This document shows positions 21,225 through 33,096 of a stretch of DNA of 64,000 nt, one piece after another. Both the position numbers and the translations under genes were made by a program. The notes beneath the pieces are model-generated. The model saw only the letters and a list, made by a program, of their open reading frames with translations, had not been told where the DNA came from and did not search any database. Every line of letters starts with the position of its first letter. Position 1 is the first letter of the stretch. The stretch is from Bactrocera neohumeralis (taxonomy: Eukaryota > Arthropoda > Insecta > Diptera > Tephritidae), in the NCBI RefSeq assembly GCF_024586455.1, contig NC_065920.1, positions 56,799,960 to 56,863,959 on the forward strand. The letters are read 5' to 3'.

Positions 21225-23058
21225 ACATACATATATATTTTCCCGTATTGTAAAACATTCGCTGCAATATTCCACGTCCCGCATATAATACAACGGATTT
21301 CACGCTCGAATCGAATATTTTTAGCTTCGTACGTATGGATATACATATGTGTTGATCTCTAGACTTTATCCAACATTCCGAAGGCAGCGCGACCTTTGGA
21401 TATACGGTTTCGTATATCAGCTGCTGATCCACCGTTTTTAGATATGATGCTAACTAAATAGCAGAACTCGTCGACTTCTTCGAGACATGTTCCAGCGATC
21501 TGTAGTTTTGGCGTTTCGGTTGTGTTAATGCCGGTTGTGTTTCCAGTTTGTGCGGCGAGATCACTAACAGCTTCAAGTTTCAAGGAAATGTGCGAATATT
21601 TATGGGACCACACACAGATATCATCCGCATAGTCCAAATATTCAAGGCTACCGCTTAACCCCCAAAATATTCCTCTATTAGGGCTCTTGACGCATCACCA
21701 AATCCCATACCAAATTGAATAAAAGGGGAGATAGCACGCACCCCTGCCTGACACCAGTCCTGACTTGGATGCCCCTACTTAAAATAATTCCACACCTTAC
21801 TCGACAACTAGCTCCTGAGTACAGCTGTTTTATTAGGTTGATTAATTTTTCCGGAACTCCTTTGCATACTAGGGCTCTCGAAATCGCATCATGTTTGAGA
21901 GTGGCGAACGCTTTCTCAAAATCGATAAAGCAAAGGTAGAGAGGAGTTCGCCACTCTGCGCTACTTTACAATCACTCGTCAAGATGTTTATGTGATCCCT
22001 TTTTATTTATCAGCGTTAATTTTTATTCACCATCTTAGCGGAATTTAGTGTTATTCTTCTCCAATTTTTACATTCCGATAAATGTTTTCGTTTTATTCAT
22101 GGAAAAATAGTAATAACACCTTCTTTCAACTCGTTTGTTTTATCTTTTCCAGTCGCTTTAGAGTGTGTTTAAGATGCATTTAGCGATTCGATAAACTTTG
22201 CATAGGTAGATTAATTTTTCAGTTTCTCTAGGTCGAATTTTTTCTGTATATTCTTTATCGAGTCGCTAACTGCCGCAACTTTGAGTCTGACTGACGCAAT
22301 TAGGAGATGATGGTCACTTGCAATATCAGACCCACGTTTATTCCACGTGTCCATAAGGACGATTTTTTCGCCATTTACGACGATTTTCAGTTATTCGATC
22401 TGAAGATGGACGAGTTTATGATTGGATAGTGTTCCTCCTATAACAAGATTAAAATAAGCGCAAAATTCGGTGAACATCTCGCCATTTTCGGTCATTATGC
22501 CTAACCTGTGCCGGCCCATCGTCGCCTCTACCCCGTTATTGTGATGACCAACTTGGGCATTCATATCACCCACTAAGATGACTATGTCACCCTTGTTTAC
22601 AGAGAAAATGAATTTTCGCCGGAAGTTGTTGTAACTTCGCCCGAGTCGGCCCATCTAACCTCGCAAAGACCAAGAAGAATGAGTTTGTAGCGGTTAAATT
22701 TGTTACAAAGTTGCGGTAACTTAGTTGGTTCTAGCAATAAACGTGCGTTCCACGTTCCTATTCGTAATCTATTTTTCGTGCTGAAGGTCGTCATCAATTT
22801 ATCGTTCTTAATCTTAACTTTGTTTATTTCGGTTTCGGTAATCAGAGGGTTTAAGATGAGTAGGTGATTAGCCTTCTGCATCTGAGCCCAGTTTCGGGGC
22901 TGCCGGTTTCGCCTCTAGGCAGGCAATGGCGTACCTTGGAATTTCCTCCTCGCAGATGCTAAGGTTATACCGCCTTTTCTCGGTCGTCAGAGCCTCGTTC
23001 GTAGTGAACAGGGGGTATCGCGCGAAGGTGAGGTTGACGTTTGGGAAGGATAGGCTAT
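21225..23058 (-). pseudogene. Non-LTR retrotransposon (RTE-like), endonuclease and reverse transcriptase remnants
   Basis: LINE without RNase H. Minus strand from the right: an N-terminal leader (about 22870-23050), endonuclease start RIGTWNARLLLEPTKLPQLC (22730s), LLGLCEVRWADSGE, then VGDMNAQVGHHNNGVEAT (22540s) and near 22300 RGSDIASDHHLL (the SDH active-site motif). Then, after about 250 bp without match, the reverse transcriptase: FIDFEKAFATLKHDAISR, RTGVRQGCVLSPLLFN (21750s) and MDYADDICVW (the catalytic YADD, 21630). It ends with RISKGRAAFGMLDKV and IRTKLKIFDSSVKSVVLY. Large pieces of the endonuclease are missing and frames shift often. Clade by resemblance only. A mariner element interrupts its 5' side at 23060. 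Confidence 0.85.
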
Positions 23059-23059
23059 A

Positions 23060-23625
23060 CGAGGTGTGTTCAAAAAGTATCGCGACAGTTTGCTGACAGT
23101 TTTCTTCGATTGCAGGGGCGTGGTGCATCATGAGTTCTTGCCACAGGAAGAACGGTCAATAAGGAATATTACCTGCAAGTTATGCGCAATTTGCGAAGCG
23201 ATCCGCCAGAAACGCCCGGATTTATGGAAGAACAAAAATTGGCTTTTGCACCACGATAACGCCCTGCTCACACATCGTTGCTTGTGCGCGACTTTTTGGC
23301 CAAAAACAACACACTAATGATGCCGCAGCCACCGTATTCCCCAGATATGGCCCCCTGTGAATTTTTCTTGTTCCCTAAACTGAAGAGGCCCATGAAAGGA
23401 CGACGTTACGCTTCTCTTGACGAGATAAAGACGGCATCGAAGGAGGAGCTGAAGAAGATAAAAAAAATGATTTTTTGAAGTGCTTCGAACATTGGAAAAA
23501 CCGTTGGCACACGTGTATAATATCTTCATGGGGATTACTTTGAAGGGGACAAAATAGATATTCATGAATAAATAAATAATTTTTGAAAAAACACAAAATT
23601 CGCGATACTTTTTGAACACACCTCG
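23060..23625 (+). mobile_element. Mariner element with internal deletion, TA target site
   Basis: Perfect-looking TIRs CGAGGTGTGTTCAAAAAGTA and the inverse TACTTTTTGAACACACCTCG, flanked by TA at 23058-23059 and 23626-23627. Inside, plus-strand frames read VVHHEFLPQEE, KRPDLWKNKNW, LLHHDNA (second acid), then LVRDFLAKNN and YSPDMAPCEFFLFPKLK, where the third acid appears as E rather than D. The N-terminal half of the transposase, including the first acid, is deleted, so the element is non-autonomous. It sits in the 5' part of the LINE just described. Confidence 0.9.
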
Positions 23626-23894
23626 TATATTCACATCACCAACCCCATTTGCCCATTTTTGGTATTAGCTGAATGGGCCCATCTTTATACTCGAGATGAC
23701 ATACCACAATGGAAGTGTTTTTGCAAACATTTATAAACGAATCATCATCACTTATTTATGTAATTGTTTTTTATATGTTGGAAATATTACAAACTTATTT
23801 CTGTGATGTACTATGTACTAAGTACTATTTTAACCGTAATGTTCGAAACACAAATTATTAATTTGTTACGTTTTGGCAATAGTTTTGTAAGTTC
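23626..23894. other. Flank, possibly 5' part of the interrupted LINE
   Basis: No open frame of interest. Continuity of the LINE across the mariner insertion is likely but cannot be shown from one copy. Confidence 0.35.
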
Positions 23895-23898
23895 TTAA

Positions 23899-25165
23899 GG
23901 GGGAGCCTGCTTTAGAAGCTTAAAAAAATCGATTTCTTTTTATACCCTGAACAGGGTATATTAAGTTTGTCACGATGTTTGTAACACCCAGAAAGAAGCG
24001 TCGGAGACCCTATAAAGGATATATATAAAATGATCAGTATGTTGAGCTGAGTCGATTTAACCATGTCCGTCTGTCTGTCTGTCCGTCCTTCCGTCTGTAT
24101 ATAAACGAACTAGTCCCTCAGTTTTTAAGATATCCTTTTAAAATTTTGCAAACGTCATTTTCTCTCCAAGAAGCTGCTCATTTGTCGGAACGGCCGATAT
24201 CGGACCAATATAACATATAGCTGCCATATAAACTGAACGATCGAAATCAAGTTCTTGTATGGAAAACTTTCACATTTGATCTATCTTCACCAAATTTGGT
24301 ACAGATTATTTTCTAAGGCAACAATGTAATCTCCGAAGAAATTGCTCAGATCGGATTACTATAGCATATAGCTTCCATACAAACTGTACACTTAGTTACT
24401 AAAAGAAATGCACATGTGAAGAGTATATTAGCTTCGGTGCAGCCGAAGTTAACATTTTTTCTTGTTTTTGCTTAAATCTCTTTGAAAATAATCTAAGAAT
24501 ATGTCCCCAGTTATAGACGGGAATTAGAAATATTTTCGAAGCTAGAAGGGAAATAATGATAGAGCGTCTAGCAGATATATAAGCCCTTGGGCAGAAAGCG
24601 AAAACTTTGACGCGCGATTTCTCGGTTTTTCATTTTTACGTTTTTCTTAATTGGCGGGCAGGATAGAAAAAAAAACTAAACGTCGTACGAAATTGGGGCA
24701 AAGTTTATTATCTTTGGTATTAAATTATCTTTTATTTAAACTAAAAAAACTAAGAAAAGTCAAGTTTGAACATATTTTTAAACAACATAAAGTGAAATTT
24801 TTGTTGGTCAAAAATCACTTTTTTGAAATTTTTAAAAAAATTTTAGAATTTTACGCTTTTTTTTGATTTTTCTTAGTTTAACTTGAAGATAAATTATTAA
24901 AAAATATGAATCTCTTTGAACTTTTTGTTTCCGATAGAAATTGCAACTTGCATCCTGTCCGCCGTCCGACAAATGCACATGCAAAATGCATCGGACATTA
25001 GCTTCCCAAATGCAGAATATCAAAGATTTCGTATACAAAAAATTTCGAATGATGTTGAAATATATTACTATAAACTCTAGAAATTTCGCTTTAATGAATT
25101 ATTTCTTTCCCTCACATAAATCCTCAAAAAAATCGAATTTTTAAGGCTCTAAAGCAGGCTCCCCC
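23899..25165. mobile_element. TTAA-flanked TIR element, family C, copy C1
   Basis: Ends GGGGGAGCCTGCTTTAGA and, inverted, TCTAAAGCAGGCTCCCCC. The inverted repeat extends with CTTAAAAAAATCGA. TTAA lies at both borders (23895-23898 and 25166-25169), the target-site type of piggyBac and Kolobok superfamilies. No transposase. A family B repeat is nested at 23941-24466. The internal block 24590-25160 recurs in reverse at 39869-40440. Confidence 0.75.
23941..24466 (+). repeat. Family B repeat (mini-me-like), full copy B1
   Basis: Head palindrome TATACCCTGAACAGGGTATA, then CACCCAGAAAGAAGCGTCGG, GTTGAGCTGAGTCGATTTAA, the tract GTCCGTCTGTCTGTCTGTCC, CGAACTAGTCCCTCAGTTT, GCTGCTCATTTGTCGGAAC, and the tail palindrome GCTTCGGTGCAGCCGAAGTT. 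No coding capacity. The only copy of the family in this window that is not interrupted or truncated. Confidence 0.87.
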
Positions 25166-25169
25166 TTAA

Positions 25170-25493
25170 ACCTAAATCATATACAGATAAAATGTATAAA
25201 ATTTTAACAACATTCACATTAATGTTATTTGATAGCTGTTGTTGTAAAATATTATATAATATAATAAAAAAAATTCCTGCCCTTTATAAATTTTTATCAA
25301 CATATTTTATTAAAAAGTTTTACTTAAATTTATGGAACTAAAATTATACTTTCCTTTTACGTGATATACTACAAGTATGTATATATATGTTTATACTAAA
25401 ATATGAAAAATTCTCTATTAGTTCAAACTATCAGTTTCAACTTCGGCAGGCATATAGGCAGTAAATTCCTGCTAAAAATAATATGAAGAAGTA
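25170..25493. other. AT-rich spacer, nothing recognised
   Basis: No open frame or repeat match beyond simple AT-rich sequence. Confidence 0.5.
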
Positions 25494-26537
25494 AGAAAGG
25501 GCTAAGTTCGGATACAACCGAACATTTTGTACTCTTGCAACTTGCTGGAATTAAAGCCGGGGAAATACCACACGATGTAAAACGTCAGCCAAAGTATCGG
25601 AATCTTAGCAATTTTATGTATACATACTTTACATTGACCAACGTATATATTCGGCATAAGATTTGTTAGAAAAACGAAAATCATTATATTTAGTTACTAT
25701 ACAAAATCAGCTGGTTGTTCAAAAATCCTGGTAATAGTCATATGGGGTTAGTCAATTACATATATTACTTTAACGCAATATGATATACTATTATGAGTCG
25801 AATATGTTCTGAAATTTCAAAAATTTCAAAATTCAAATATTGGCGGATATATCCAGCATAAAATCACCAGGAAGTTCAAAAATCTTTATATTAAGTATAT
25901 GGGGGCTCAGGGAAGTATTGACCCGATTAAACCCATTTTGGATACACAGAATTACTATTGCAGGAAAAGTATTCTGTCTGAATTTCTATTGCAAATCTCA
26001 CACATTGACCCATTTTTTCGATCAAAAGTGAACTATAGGTACCTTGGTCCAAATATTCGGTACCTGTGGACTTGAGCAGTTTTTGTTGGATTTTTGGCCA
26101 AAAGGTGTCATACACTAAATGCATTACCATCGTCCAATTTTCGCTCGGGCTTCTTTAAAGCCCTCTCATACCCTTTCGGAGATAAAATTTAATGTCTCTG
26201 GTGTATTTAGTTATTGATTTATTGCGCTTTTAGTAGTTTTTAACAGTACCGTTATATGGGGAGTGAGCGGGGTTATTCTCCGATTTTATTCATTTTCACA
26301 CTGTGGGTAGAAGTTCTTAAAAAATTTGTGATCAGCAAATTTGTAGCTTAAGTGATTTAGGAGATACATACATTAAACTTATTAGAGGGCATGGCCACTC
26401 CCACTTTTTCATAAATTTTTGCCAACTTTTCACGTCATCCTGATAATTTACCTATATCTGTCTCGCTTAGTGATAGGTACAACCGTTAGGTGAACAAAAC
26501 TATAATACTCTGTAGCAATTAGTTGCAAGAGTATAAA
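25494..26537 (-). repeat. Family A' repeat (diverged family A), full copy
   Basis: Tail AGTAAGAAAGGGCTAAGTTC with GTTCGGATACAACCGAAC, then CTTGCTGGAATTAAAGCC. Head TAGCAATTAGTTGCAAGAGT at 26510. The middle contains GACCATTTTTTCGATC and TATTCGGTACCTGTGGAC, which match the copy at 62420-63170 in reverse. The (GTCY)n tract seen in family A is not evident. Confidence 0.75.
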
Positions 26538-28730
26538 AATCATACACACATACTTGTACATAACCCTATATCTATCTCGCTTAATTTTGGAGTATAAAAA
26601 TCTTACGCACATATAAGTTAACAGAAAAATATCAGGCATGTGCCTATTGTCTTGCTTATGACATACACTGCGTATACGTGATTTATCGACAAATGCAGTG
26701 CTGCTGGCCGACTAGCCTAGCAAATGTGGTGAGAGAAAGTGTTGCAAAGCATAGCAATAAAAATATGGTAATCGTGGCAAAATAAATCGCTGGAATAAAT
26801 ATATATGTATATGACATAAATTAAATCCAACCTAAAAACCGGAATTTATTAACTTGAAAGTGCAAGCGTAAAGCGTATACGTCGTCAAAGTTTCAAAACA
26901 ATAGGAATTATTTTTGAAGTGGGATTTTTACCCCTTAGTGTCAGATTAAACGGAACAAAAATATCTCTGAATGTGTAATTAATAAGAATATGTGAATAAT
27001 ATTAATATGTCTAGATATAGGAATTTTCCACTCCCGTTTTCGTCTTCAACTTAATAAAACTGGTGTATTATATAACTGCTAATTGATTGTGGATGGTGTT
27101 GCTTTCACTACAAAATGTACGAAATTTCATATCAAAATTTTTACAATAAAACAATATTGACTTATACCGAAAATAGGTTGTTCAAAAAATATAAAAATAA
27201 AAATAGTTGGAATCAAACAGCACGTTTTCCAAGTATTTTGTGGCTCAATCGTAAGCCACTTAAGAGCTTTCAAATTGTCATTGTTTCCTCAAAGAAAAAG
27301 TTTTGTTCTTTTTTAATGCGGTGTTTAATTAAAAAAAAAGTTGTTCATAGGATTTCATAAATGAAATAATTTCACATAAACAGGAAATACTGAGAACTTA
27401 TTACAAAGTTCAATGAAACCCAAAACAAACAAAAGCACTACGAACTTATCAGAATTTACTGAAGATGTGAACGCCCATGGAGAGAAGAAAAATAATGGTA
27501 TAAATGCTTTAGAAACAAGTGGGGAGGAGAATGCAAAATTAAGTATCGTCACAATTGAGAAGTGAAATTGTGAATTGCTTTCATATGAGCGCTTTATATA
27601 TATAAATGTACCTTAAGTGAGAGAACTTCCAAACTTTAAAGCAGGACAGAAAGTTTGCGCCATTTTCATTGCAGGCTTCAGCAAATCTTTACCTTTCTTT
27701 ATTACTCATTTAATTTTTGACTTTCCTTTGTAGTTGATTGATTGTAGATTTATTTTTTGGACATTTTTTAAATTAATCGGGTACAAAAAAGTAAATTGAG
27801 AAAGCCATGCAATTTAATAAGAGTATTATGGCGGATGAAATTTCAAAGTGGAAATTAATATTATTTTTTAAAGCATTTCATTATTCTAGTGAAAACAATC
27901 ATATTATGGTATTATTAATATATGTAGGTTCCACTTAAAGAGGTTAGAGTTTTTATTGCTCTTCAAACTCTGAATATTTTAATGAATAATGGAGTTTAAA
28001 TGAACACATAAAGTAAGACTAGTTGTTTGTGAAAAATAATTAATTTTAGTATAACATTAAAAAAATTAAGGTTATATTAATGAATAATTTTATATAGAAA
28101 TCTCACTAATTTGAGGCCAAATATAGAACAAGTAGCTTTTGAATTTAATATGCCAATGAATTTGTTCTTTAACAGCAAATTAATACTATTTTTAAGCCTA
28201 GTTCACTAGAAAGAAGAAACGCACAATAAACGCTGTGAAAACAATTATCCAACTGCAATTCAACACAGCAAAAACAACTAAAGCACAAAACTGAAAAAAT
28301 ACAAAATAACAAATTACAAAAGAAAAAACAACTCAAAAATGCAACGTAGTGAAAACTGGGAAAAGAAGAAATTCAGCAAATACATTGGCGCACAGTGCAG
28401 CAAAACATTCCCTCCTTGACCGTCCTCCTAACGAACTGTGTAGTAGCAGACGAAGCACCGGTCAGCCAACAAGAATGTGGCATCTCGGGTACCTACCATA
28501 GCATACGGATGTTTGGTTGGTTCAACTTTACGAGAATGTTTTATTCGTCTTTAATCCAAGCATTTCGTTGCAGAGCTTGAAAAAAAAGAAATATAAAACA
28601 TTTTAAAATGCATAGAAGCGTAAAAATTTAACGAGCCAATGTCCTAGGTGAGGTTGTCTGCCATGCCAACACCATAAATGGCGCGGTTATCGGCAAGTGC
28701 TACGTAATATATATATTTATATTTTAGGAT
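26538..28730. other. 2.2 kb without recognised gene or repeat
   Basis: AT-rich with several short frames. 26545-26600 repeats the head-side phrase ACCCTATATCTATCTCGCTTA of family A'. The 61-residue frame at 28395-28580 is less AT-biased than its surroundings but resembles nothing I know. Confidence 0.45.
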
Positions 28731-28734
28731 GAGT

Positions 28735-28960
28735 TCTAGTAATAGATAGTTCTTTGAAAATTTGGTTGTTAGATAGCTCTAAGAAAGGTTCTTCAGGTAT
28801 GAGATCTTATCTTGTTTGCAAATACTTGAAAAATCATTTCGTTTTGTATATTTTTGGTCTTTGTAAGAAATTGAATGCTCTTCAAAAAAGGTCCATAACG
28901 ATTTTTTCGAAGATTCATTGGGCTAAAAATCTCGAAAAAATGAGCATCCCTACCGACACT
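28735..28960 (+). repeat. Family G-related fragment
   Basis: AGCTCTAAGAAAGGTTCTTC, TACTTGAAAAATCATTT, GAAATTGAATGCTCT and ATAACGATTTTTTCG follow the same order as in the left arm of G1 (20305-20510). Ends not definable. 28961-29502 holds nothing recognised. Confidence 0.5.
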
Positions 28961-29502
28961 GCAAAACACGGATGAGATCGGAAGGTACCCCAGTCCACTC
29001 ACCGTATAACTGAACTGTTAAAGGCTACTAAAAGTGCAATAAACCAATATTTAAACATCCCAGAGTCTTTAAATTTTACTATCGAGATAGTATAAGAGGG
29101 CATTATAGGAACCGGAGTAAAAATTGACGTTACACCGCACACTTTTAGGTGAAATCACATACATACATATTTCGGAAATAGCGAATGCAATGCAATCGGC
29201 TAAAAAATGTCCTATAAATAGATTCCGTACTAGATAGCTTACATTAAAACTACGAAACAGCTAAGCAATATAACCACGCCTTCTCGTTGTTGGCAAATAA
29301 ATTACGAACGAATGTGTAATTCCTAATTTTGCGCTGGTTAAAACACAAACTCAATAAATATATTTAGATAGACGTGCATACATGAAAACCAAAAATACTA
29401 ACATACATACGCTCACAAATATGCACTTTTCTATAGATATATAGTGTAGTTGTTCGACAAATTTGCTGCACCGCAACCACTTCACGGTCGAAGTGAAAAT
29501 AA

Positions 29503-30407
29503 AACAAGTAAGGAAGGGCTAAGTTCGGGTGTCACCGAACATTTTATACTCTCGCTTGATAAAGTGATAATCGAGATTTCATTATCCGTCATTTACATAT
29601 TTTTCAAATACCGTATTTGTGTAAAGTTTTATTCCGCTATCATCATTGGTTCCTTATGTACATATATATTATACAGAGAAGGCATCAGATGGAATTCAAA
29701 AATGCGTTATATAGGAAGAAGGCGTGGTTGTGAACCGATTTCACCCATATTTCGTATATGTCATCAGAAAATATAATATACCGAATTTCATTGAAATCGG
29801 TCTACTAGTTTCTGAGATATGGTTTTTGGTCCATAAGTGGGCGACGCCACGCCCATTTTCAATTTTTTAAAAAAGCCTGAGTGCAGCTTCCTTCTGCCAT
29901 TTCTTCCGTAAAATTTAGCACTTTTAGTGATTTTCAACATAACCTTTGTATGGGAGGTGGGCGTGGTTATTATCCGATTTCTTCCATTTTTGAACTGTAT
30001 ATGGAAGTGCCTGAAGGAAACGACTCATAGAGTTTGGTTGACATAGCTACAGTAGTTTCCGAGATGTGTACAAAAAACTTAGTAGGGGGCGGGCCACGCC
30101 CACTTTTCCAAAAAATTTACGTCCAAATATGCCCCTCCATAATGCGATCCTTTGTGCCAAATTTCACTTTAATTTTATACCTTTATTCATTCATCATGAT
30201 ATCTCAATTTTTACTCAAGTTACAGCTTGCACGGACGAACGGACGGACGGACAGACAGGCATCCGGATTTCAACTCTACTCGTCACCCTGATCACTTTGG
30301 TATATATAACCCTATATCTAACTCTTTTAGTTTTATGACTTACAAACAACCGTTATGTGAACAAAACTATAATACTCTCCTTAGCAACTTTGTTGCGAGA
30401 GTATAAT
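29503..30407 (-). repeat. Family A repeat, copy A4 with a central deletion
   Basis: Tail AAGTAAGGAAGGGCTAAGTT and GTTCGGGTGTCACCGAAC. Head ACTTTGTTGCGAGAGTATAA. The GTCY tract appears as GGACGGACGGACAGACAGG at about 30240. Shorter than A3 because pieces near 29890 and 30180 are missing. Confidence 0.86.
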
Positions 30408-31009
30408 GACACCAAACTCCGCTGTAAATGCCACAGGAAATGAAACACATCTTTCCAATGCCTCTGGCGGTTTCAACTGCTAGCAAGCGCTTTTCTTAGT
30501 CCTACTTTGAAAATGGTATTGCGAAAATTTTCACACGCCGCAATGACAAGAAAGCGAAAAATTGTCCGCAAATAGTTATTGAAAATGACATTTATATTTC
30601 CATTTTTTTTTTCAGTAATGAAAAATGGAATTTTGTTACTTTTTCATCGTTTTTGATTAAGCACTATTTAACATGCGAAGTTAACATTAACAAAAAACGA
30701 AGACCCATGCAGTCAGCTCAGTAAAATAACTTGAAGACAACAGCATAACAATAGTAAAAAAAGAGGAATCATCAGCAAATAGTAAAAAAAACTAAATGGT
30801 TGGCAATGAGAGTGAATAATATAGAAAATGGCAATAAAGTATTTAGAAAACTTCTTTACAATTTTTAAACCATGAATGGGTTAATACGGTTCCATATTCT
30901 AAAAACTATATGTATGTACGTCCGAAGTAAAAGATTGAAACTTAATCTGAATTAAAGAGTGAAATTTAATTTAACTGAACTGAATATTGACAGTTTTTCA
31001 TACCCTAAA
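30408..31009. other. No clear gene
   Basis: A reading near 30455 contains PLAVSTASKRFS, faintly like the C-terminal VSTASAERSFS block of hAT transposases, but it is too short and broken to call. The remainder is AT-rich. Confidence 0.3.
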
Positions 31010-31235
31010 TAGGGTAACACATTTTGTAGATTATATATTTATTTCGTCGCCTTCAAAGTAATCTACATCAGATGTAATACACTTATGTCAATGGTTTTTC
31101 CAGCCACCGAAACACATTTCATTATCCTTCAGCTCCTTCAGCGAATTTTGTTTTATCTCCTCGATGGACTGGAAATGGGTTCCACCTAGCGGCAATTTCA
31201 GTTTGGAGAACAGGAAAAAAACTTCACGAAGCCAA
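31010..31235 (-). pseudogene. Mariner transposase C-terminal fragment
   Basis: Minus strand reads FFLFSKLKLPLGG, FQSIEEIKQNSLKELKD, CFGGWKNH, then after a stop HKCITSDVDYFEGDEINI. This is the normal end of a mariner transposase of the same branch as 23060-23625 (KCFEHWKNRWH there). The catalytic core is absent. It abuts the family A' repeat that begins near 31245. Confidence 0.75.
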
Positions 31236-31345
31236 ATCTGTATTTATACTCTTGACACATCTAGCTACAGAGTATAACAGTATTGTTCACCTAACGGTTG
31301 AACGTAACACCAAACACTCAGCATGATAGATATAGGGTTATATAC

Positions 31346-31933
31346 ACTCGTGGCCACGCTAAGCTTATCACTCATAATTTTCAAGTGTTGTGCATATTTG
31401 ACAACACCTTATAGCGGTACTTTTTGCGGTATAGACATTTCTTATTTAGAATTAAGTTAATGACATATTATTTAACAAAAATATTAAAAAATAAAAACAA
31501 AACACATTCAGCTATAGACAAAATCGTTTGAAAGTCAGTGAGCTTTACAAAATGAGCTCGAAATGTATAAGACTGCTATGTGAGAAAAAAATTATTATTT
31601 TTTATTTTATTAATTTAATTTCATTTACATTAAAATTGAAATTAAAGTTTTATTTTATTTTTTTTTAATTGCAGCATGAAGTTTAGTCGCGGTGTTACTT
31701 TAAAAACAATAAAATCGGCCGCTTTTGTATAAGCACAGAAAAGTTAGTTTGTGTTTTACTCATTAAACGTAATAACTTAAATACTATAATTATAAATAGA
31801 TAATATAATTTAGTTTGCTTATGCTTTCTAAAAACATAAAAAAAAACAAAATTGAAGAAAATCTCGAACGAACGAAAAAGTCCAAAAAAAAATTTAAGAA
31901 AGCATAGTGGTAAGCTTTGCGTGGCCAAGACTG
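31346..31933. mobile_element. 588-bp Tc1-type miniature element, TA target site
   Basis: Ends CACTCGTGGCCACGCTAAGC and, inverted, CAGTCTTGGCCACGCAAAGC, flanked by TA at 31344-31345 and 31934-31935. TIR length about 28 bp with a few mismatches. The minus-strand frame inside (31695-31928) is low complexity and overlaps the TIR, so no gene is claimed. TIR type and TA target fit the Tc1 branch. Confidence 0.82.
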
Positions 31934-32097
31934 TATATTATATGTATATACATATGTGATCGGGGTGACAAGAAAACTACTACTAAACTACTAAAGTAAA
32001 GACACACTGCTGATAATTACCTTTTACCGAAAAAATGATCAATGTGTGAGAAATTCCTCGCAATGAAACGAGTCAATACTTCTCTTAGCCTCCATAT

Positions 32098-33096
32098 GGT
32101 AGGTAGGTAGGTAGGAGTGCAGCCCTATCGGGCTCAATTAGCACTTGATGTGCCATTTTGATACACTATTCGTAGAACCTCCTGTATCTGCTATTACATT
32201 TCACCTTCTCTCTCAAACCATTTTGAAGTTTCGATGAAACTACTTATGTCCGATATGCTTTTGGTGGAAATCCATTCAAGGTTTGGTGCTTGGTGGATTC
32301 CGAGTGTTTTGTGTCGGATCTGTGCTAGAGCTGGGCATTCGCAGAGAAAGTGGAAGATTGTTTCCTTGTTCCCTGCTACTCCGCAGCCACGGCAGATGTC
32401 GTTGTAGGGCAATCCCATTTTGGACGCATGTTCCCCAAATGGCCAGTGCCCTGTTGTGGTAGCTGTTATTCTGTAAATACTTTTTCTTGACCTATTTAAT
32501 AAGTCATTGGTTCTTTTCCTGTCATATGTTGGCCATAATTGTTTAATTATGACGCATTTTGTAATGTTTTTCCACCTGTTGTTTGCAATTTGCTGAAATT
32601 GTCTATTGATCTCTCCTTTTATCGATCCTAGCGGGCTTGGTATTAGCTCCGCCTTGGATTCATTGAGGAAAGCTCCTGCCTTTGCCAACTCGTCTGCATT
32701 TTCGTTACCGAAAATGTTCCTGTGGCCGGGAACCCAGATCAAGTTTAGCTGGAGCTTGTCTTTTATTGAGCTTAGTGCTCTCTTGCAGTTGTGAACTGTA
32801 CTGGAATTTGTCATGGGTGAAGACAATGCCAGGAGGGCCGCCTGGCTGTCCGTAAATATAGTTGCTTTATGTATATTCCCGTGGTTTTCTAATAGAATTT
32901 CGCAGGCTTTTTCTATGCCTAGTACTTCTGCTTGGAAGATGCTAGCCGAGTTCGGTAGACGTATAGAGAGAGATATGCCTAGATCAGCGGAGAATACCCC
33001 CGTGCCTACTCCACAGTCCATTTTGGACCCGTCGGTATAGATTGAGGTGGTATCTTCCTCTACCATTGAACCTCTTCTCCATTCTCGTCTAGATGG
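32098..33096 (-). mobile_element. 5'-truncated non-LTR retrotransposon with 13-bp target duplication
   Basis: TTAGCCTCCATAT is repeated at 32085-32097 and 33097-33109. The 3' end on the minus strand is a run of CTACC units (read as GTAGGTAGGTAGGTAGG at 32098) rather than poly-A. Contains the RNase H frame at 32194-33066. Truncated upstream of RNase H, so it lacks reverse transcriptase. Confidence 0.9.
32194..33066 (-). CDS. RNase H and C-terminal Cys region of a LINE ORF2, open frame, truncated
   Basis: 290 residues, no stops. RNase H degrades the RNA strand during target-primed reverse transcription. The four catalytic acids are all visible: IYTDGSKMD (about residue 11), FQAEVLGIEKA (about 47), IFTDSQAALLAL (about 71) and NENADELAKAGA (about 127), the last preceded by WVPGHRN. 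Towards the C-terminus CRGCGVAGNKE...HFLCECP forms a likely zinc-binding Cys/His group. The first Met is simply the first one after the truncation; the native protein would be longer. RNase H places it in the I/R1/LOA group. The open frame and exact target duplication suggest a fairly recent insertion. Confidence 0.88.
   Translation of the reverse strand: MVEEDTTSIYTDGSKMDCGVGTGVFSADLGISLSIRLPNSASIFQAEVLGIEKACEILLENHGNIHKATIFTDSQAALLALSSPMTNSSTVHNCKRALSSIKDKLQLNLIWVPGHRNIFGNENADELAKAGAFLNESKAELIPSPLGSIKGEINRQFQQIANNRWKNITKCVIIKQLWPTYDRKRTNDLLNRSRKSIYRITATTTGHWPFGEHASKMGLPYNDICRGCGVAGNKETIFHFLCECPALAQIRHKTLGIHQAPNLEWISTKSISDISSFIETSKWFEREGEM

Noticed and set aside
28395..28580. 61-residue frame with a more balanced base composition
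   Set aside because: No recognisable domain, no splice sites that extend it, and no second exon nearby.
30440..30560. Possible hAT transposase C-terminus (VSTASKRFS)
   Set aside because: Only about ten residues agree, a stop follows at once, and nothing else of a hAT protein is nearby.
32098..32115. GTAGGTAGGTAGGTAGG as an independent microsatellite
   Set aside because: It is the 3' end of the LINE, directly next to the target duplication.
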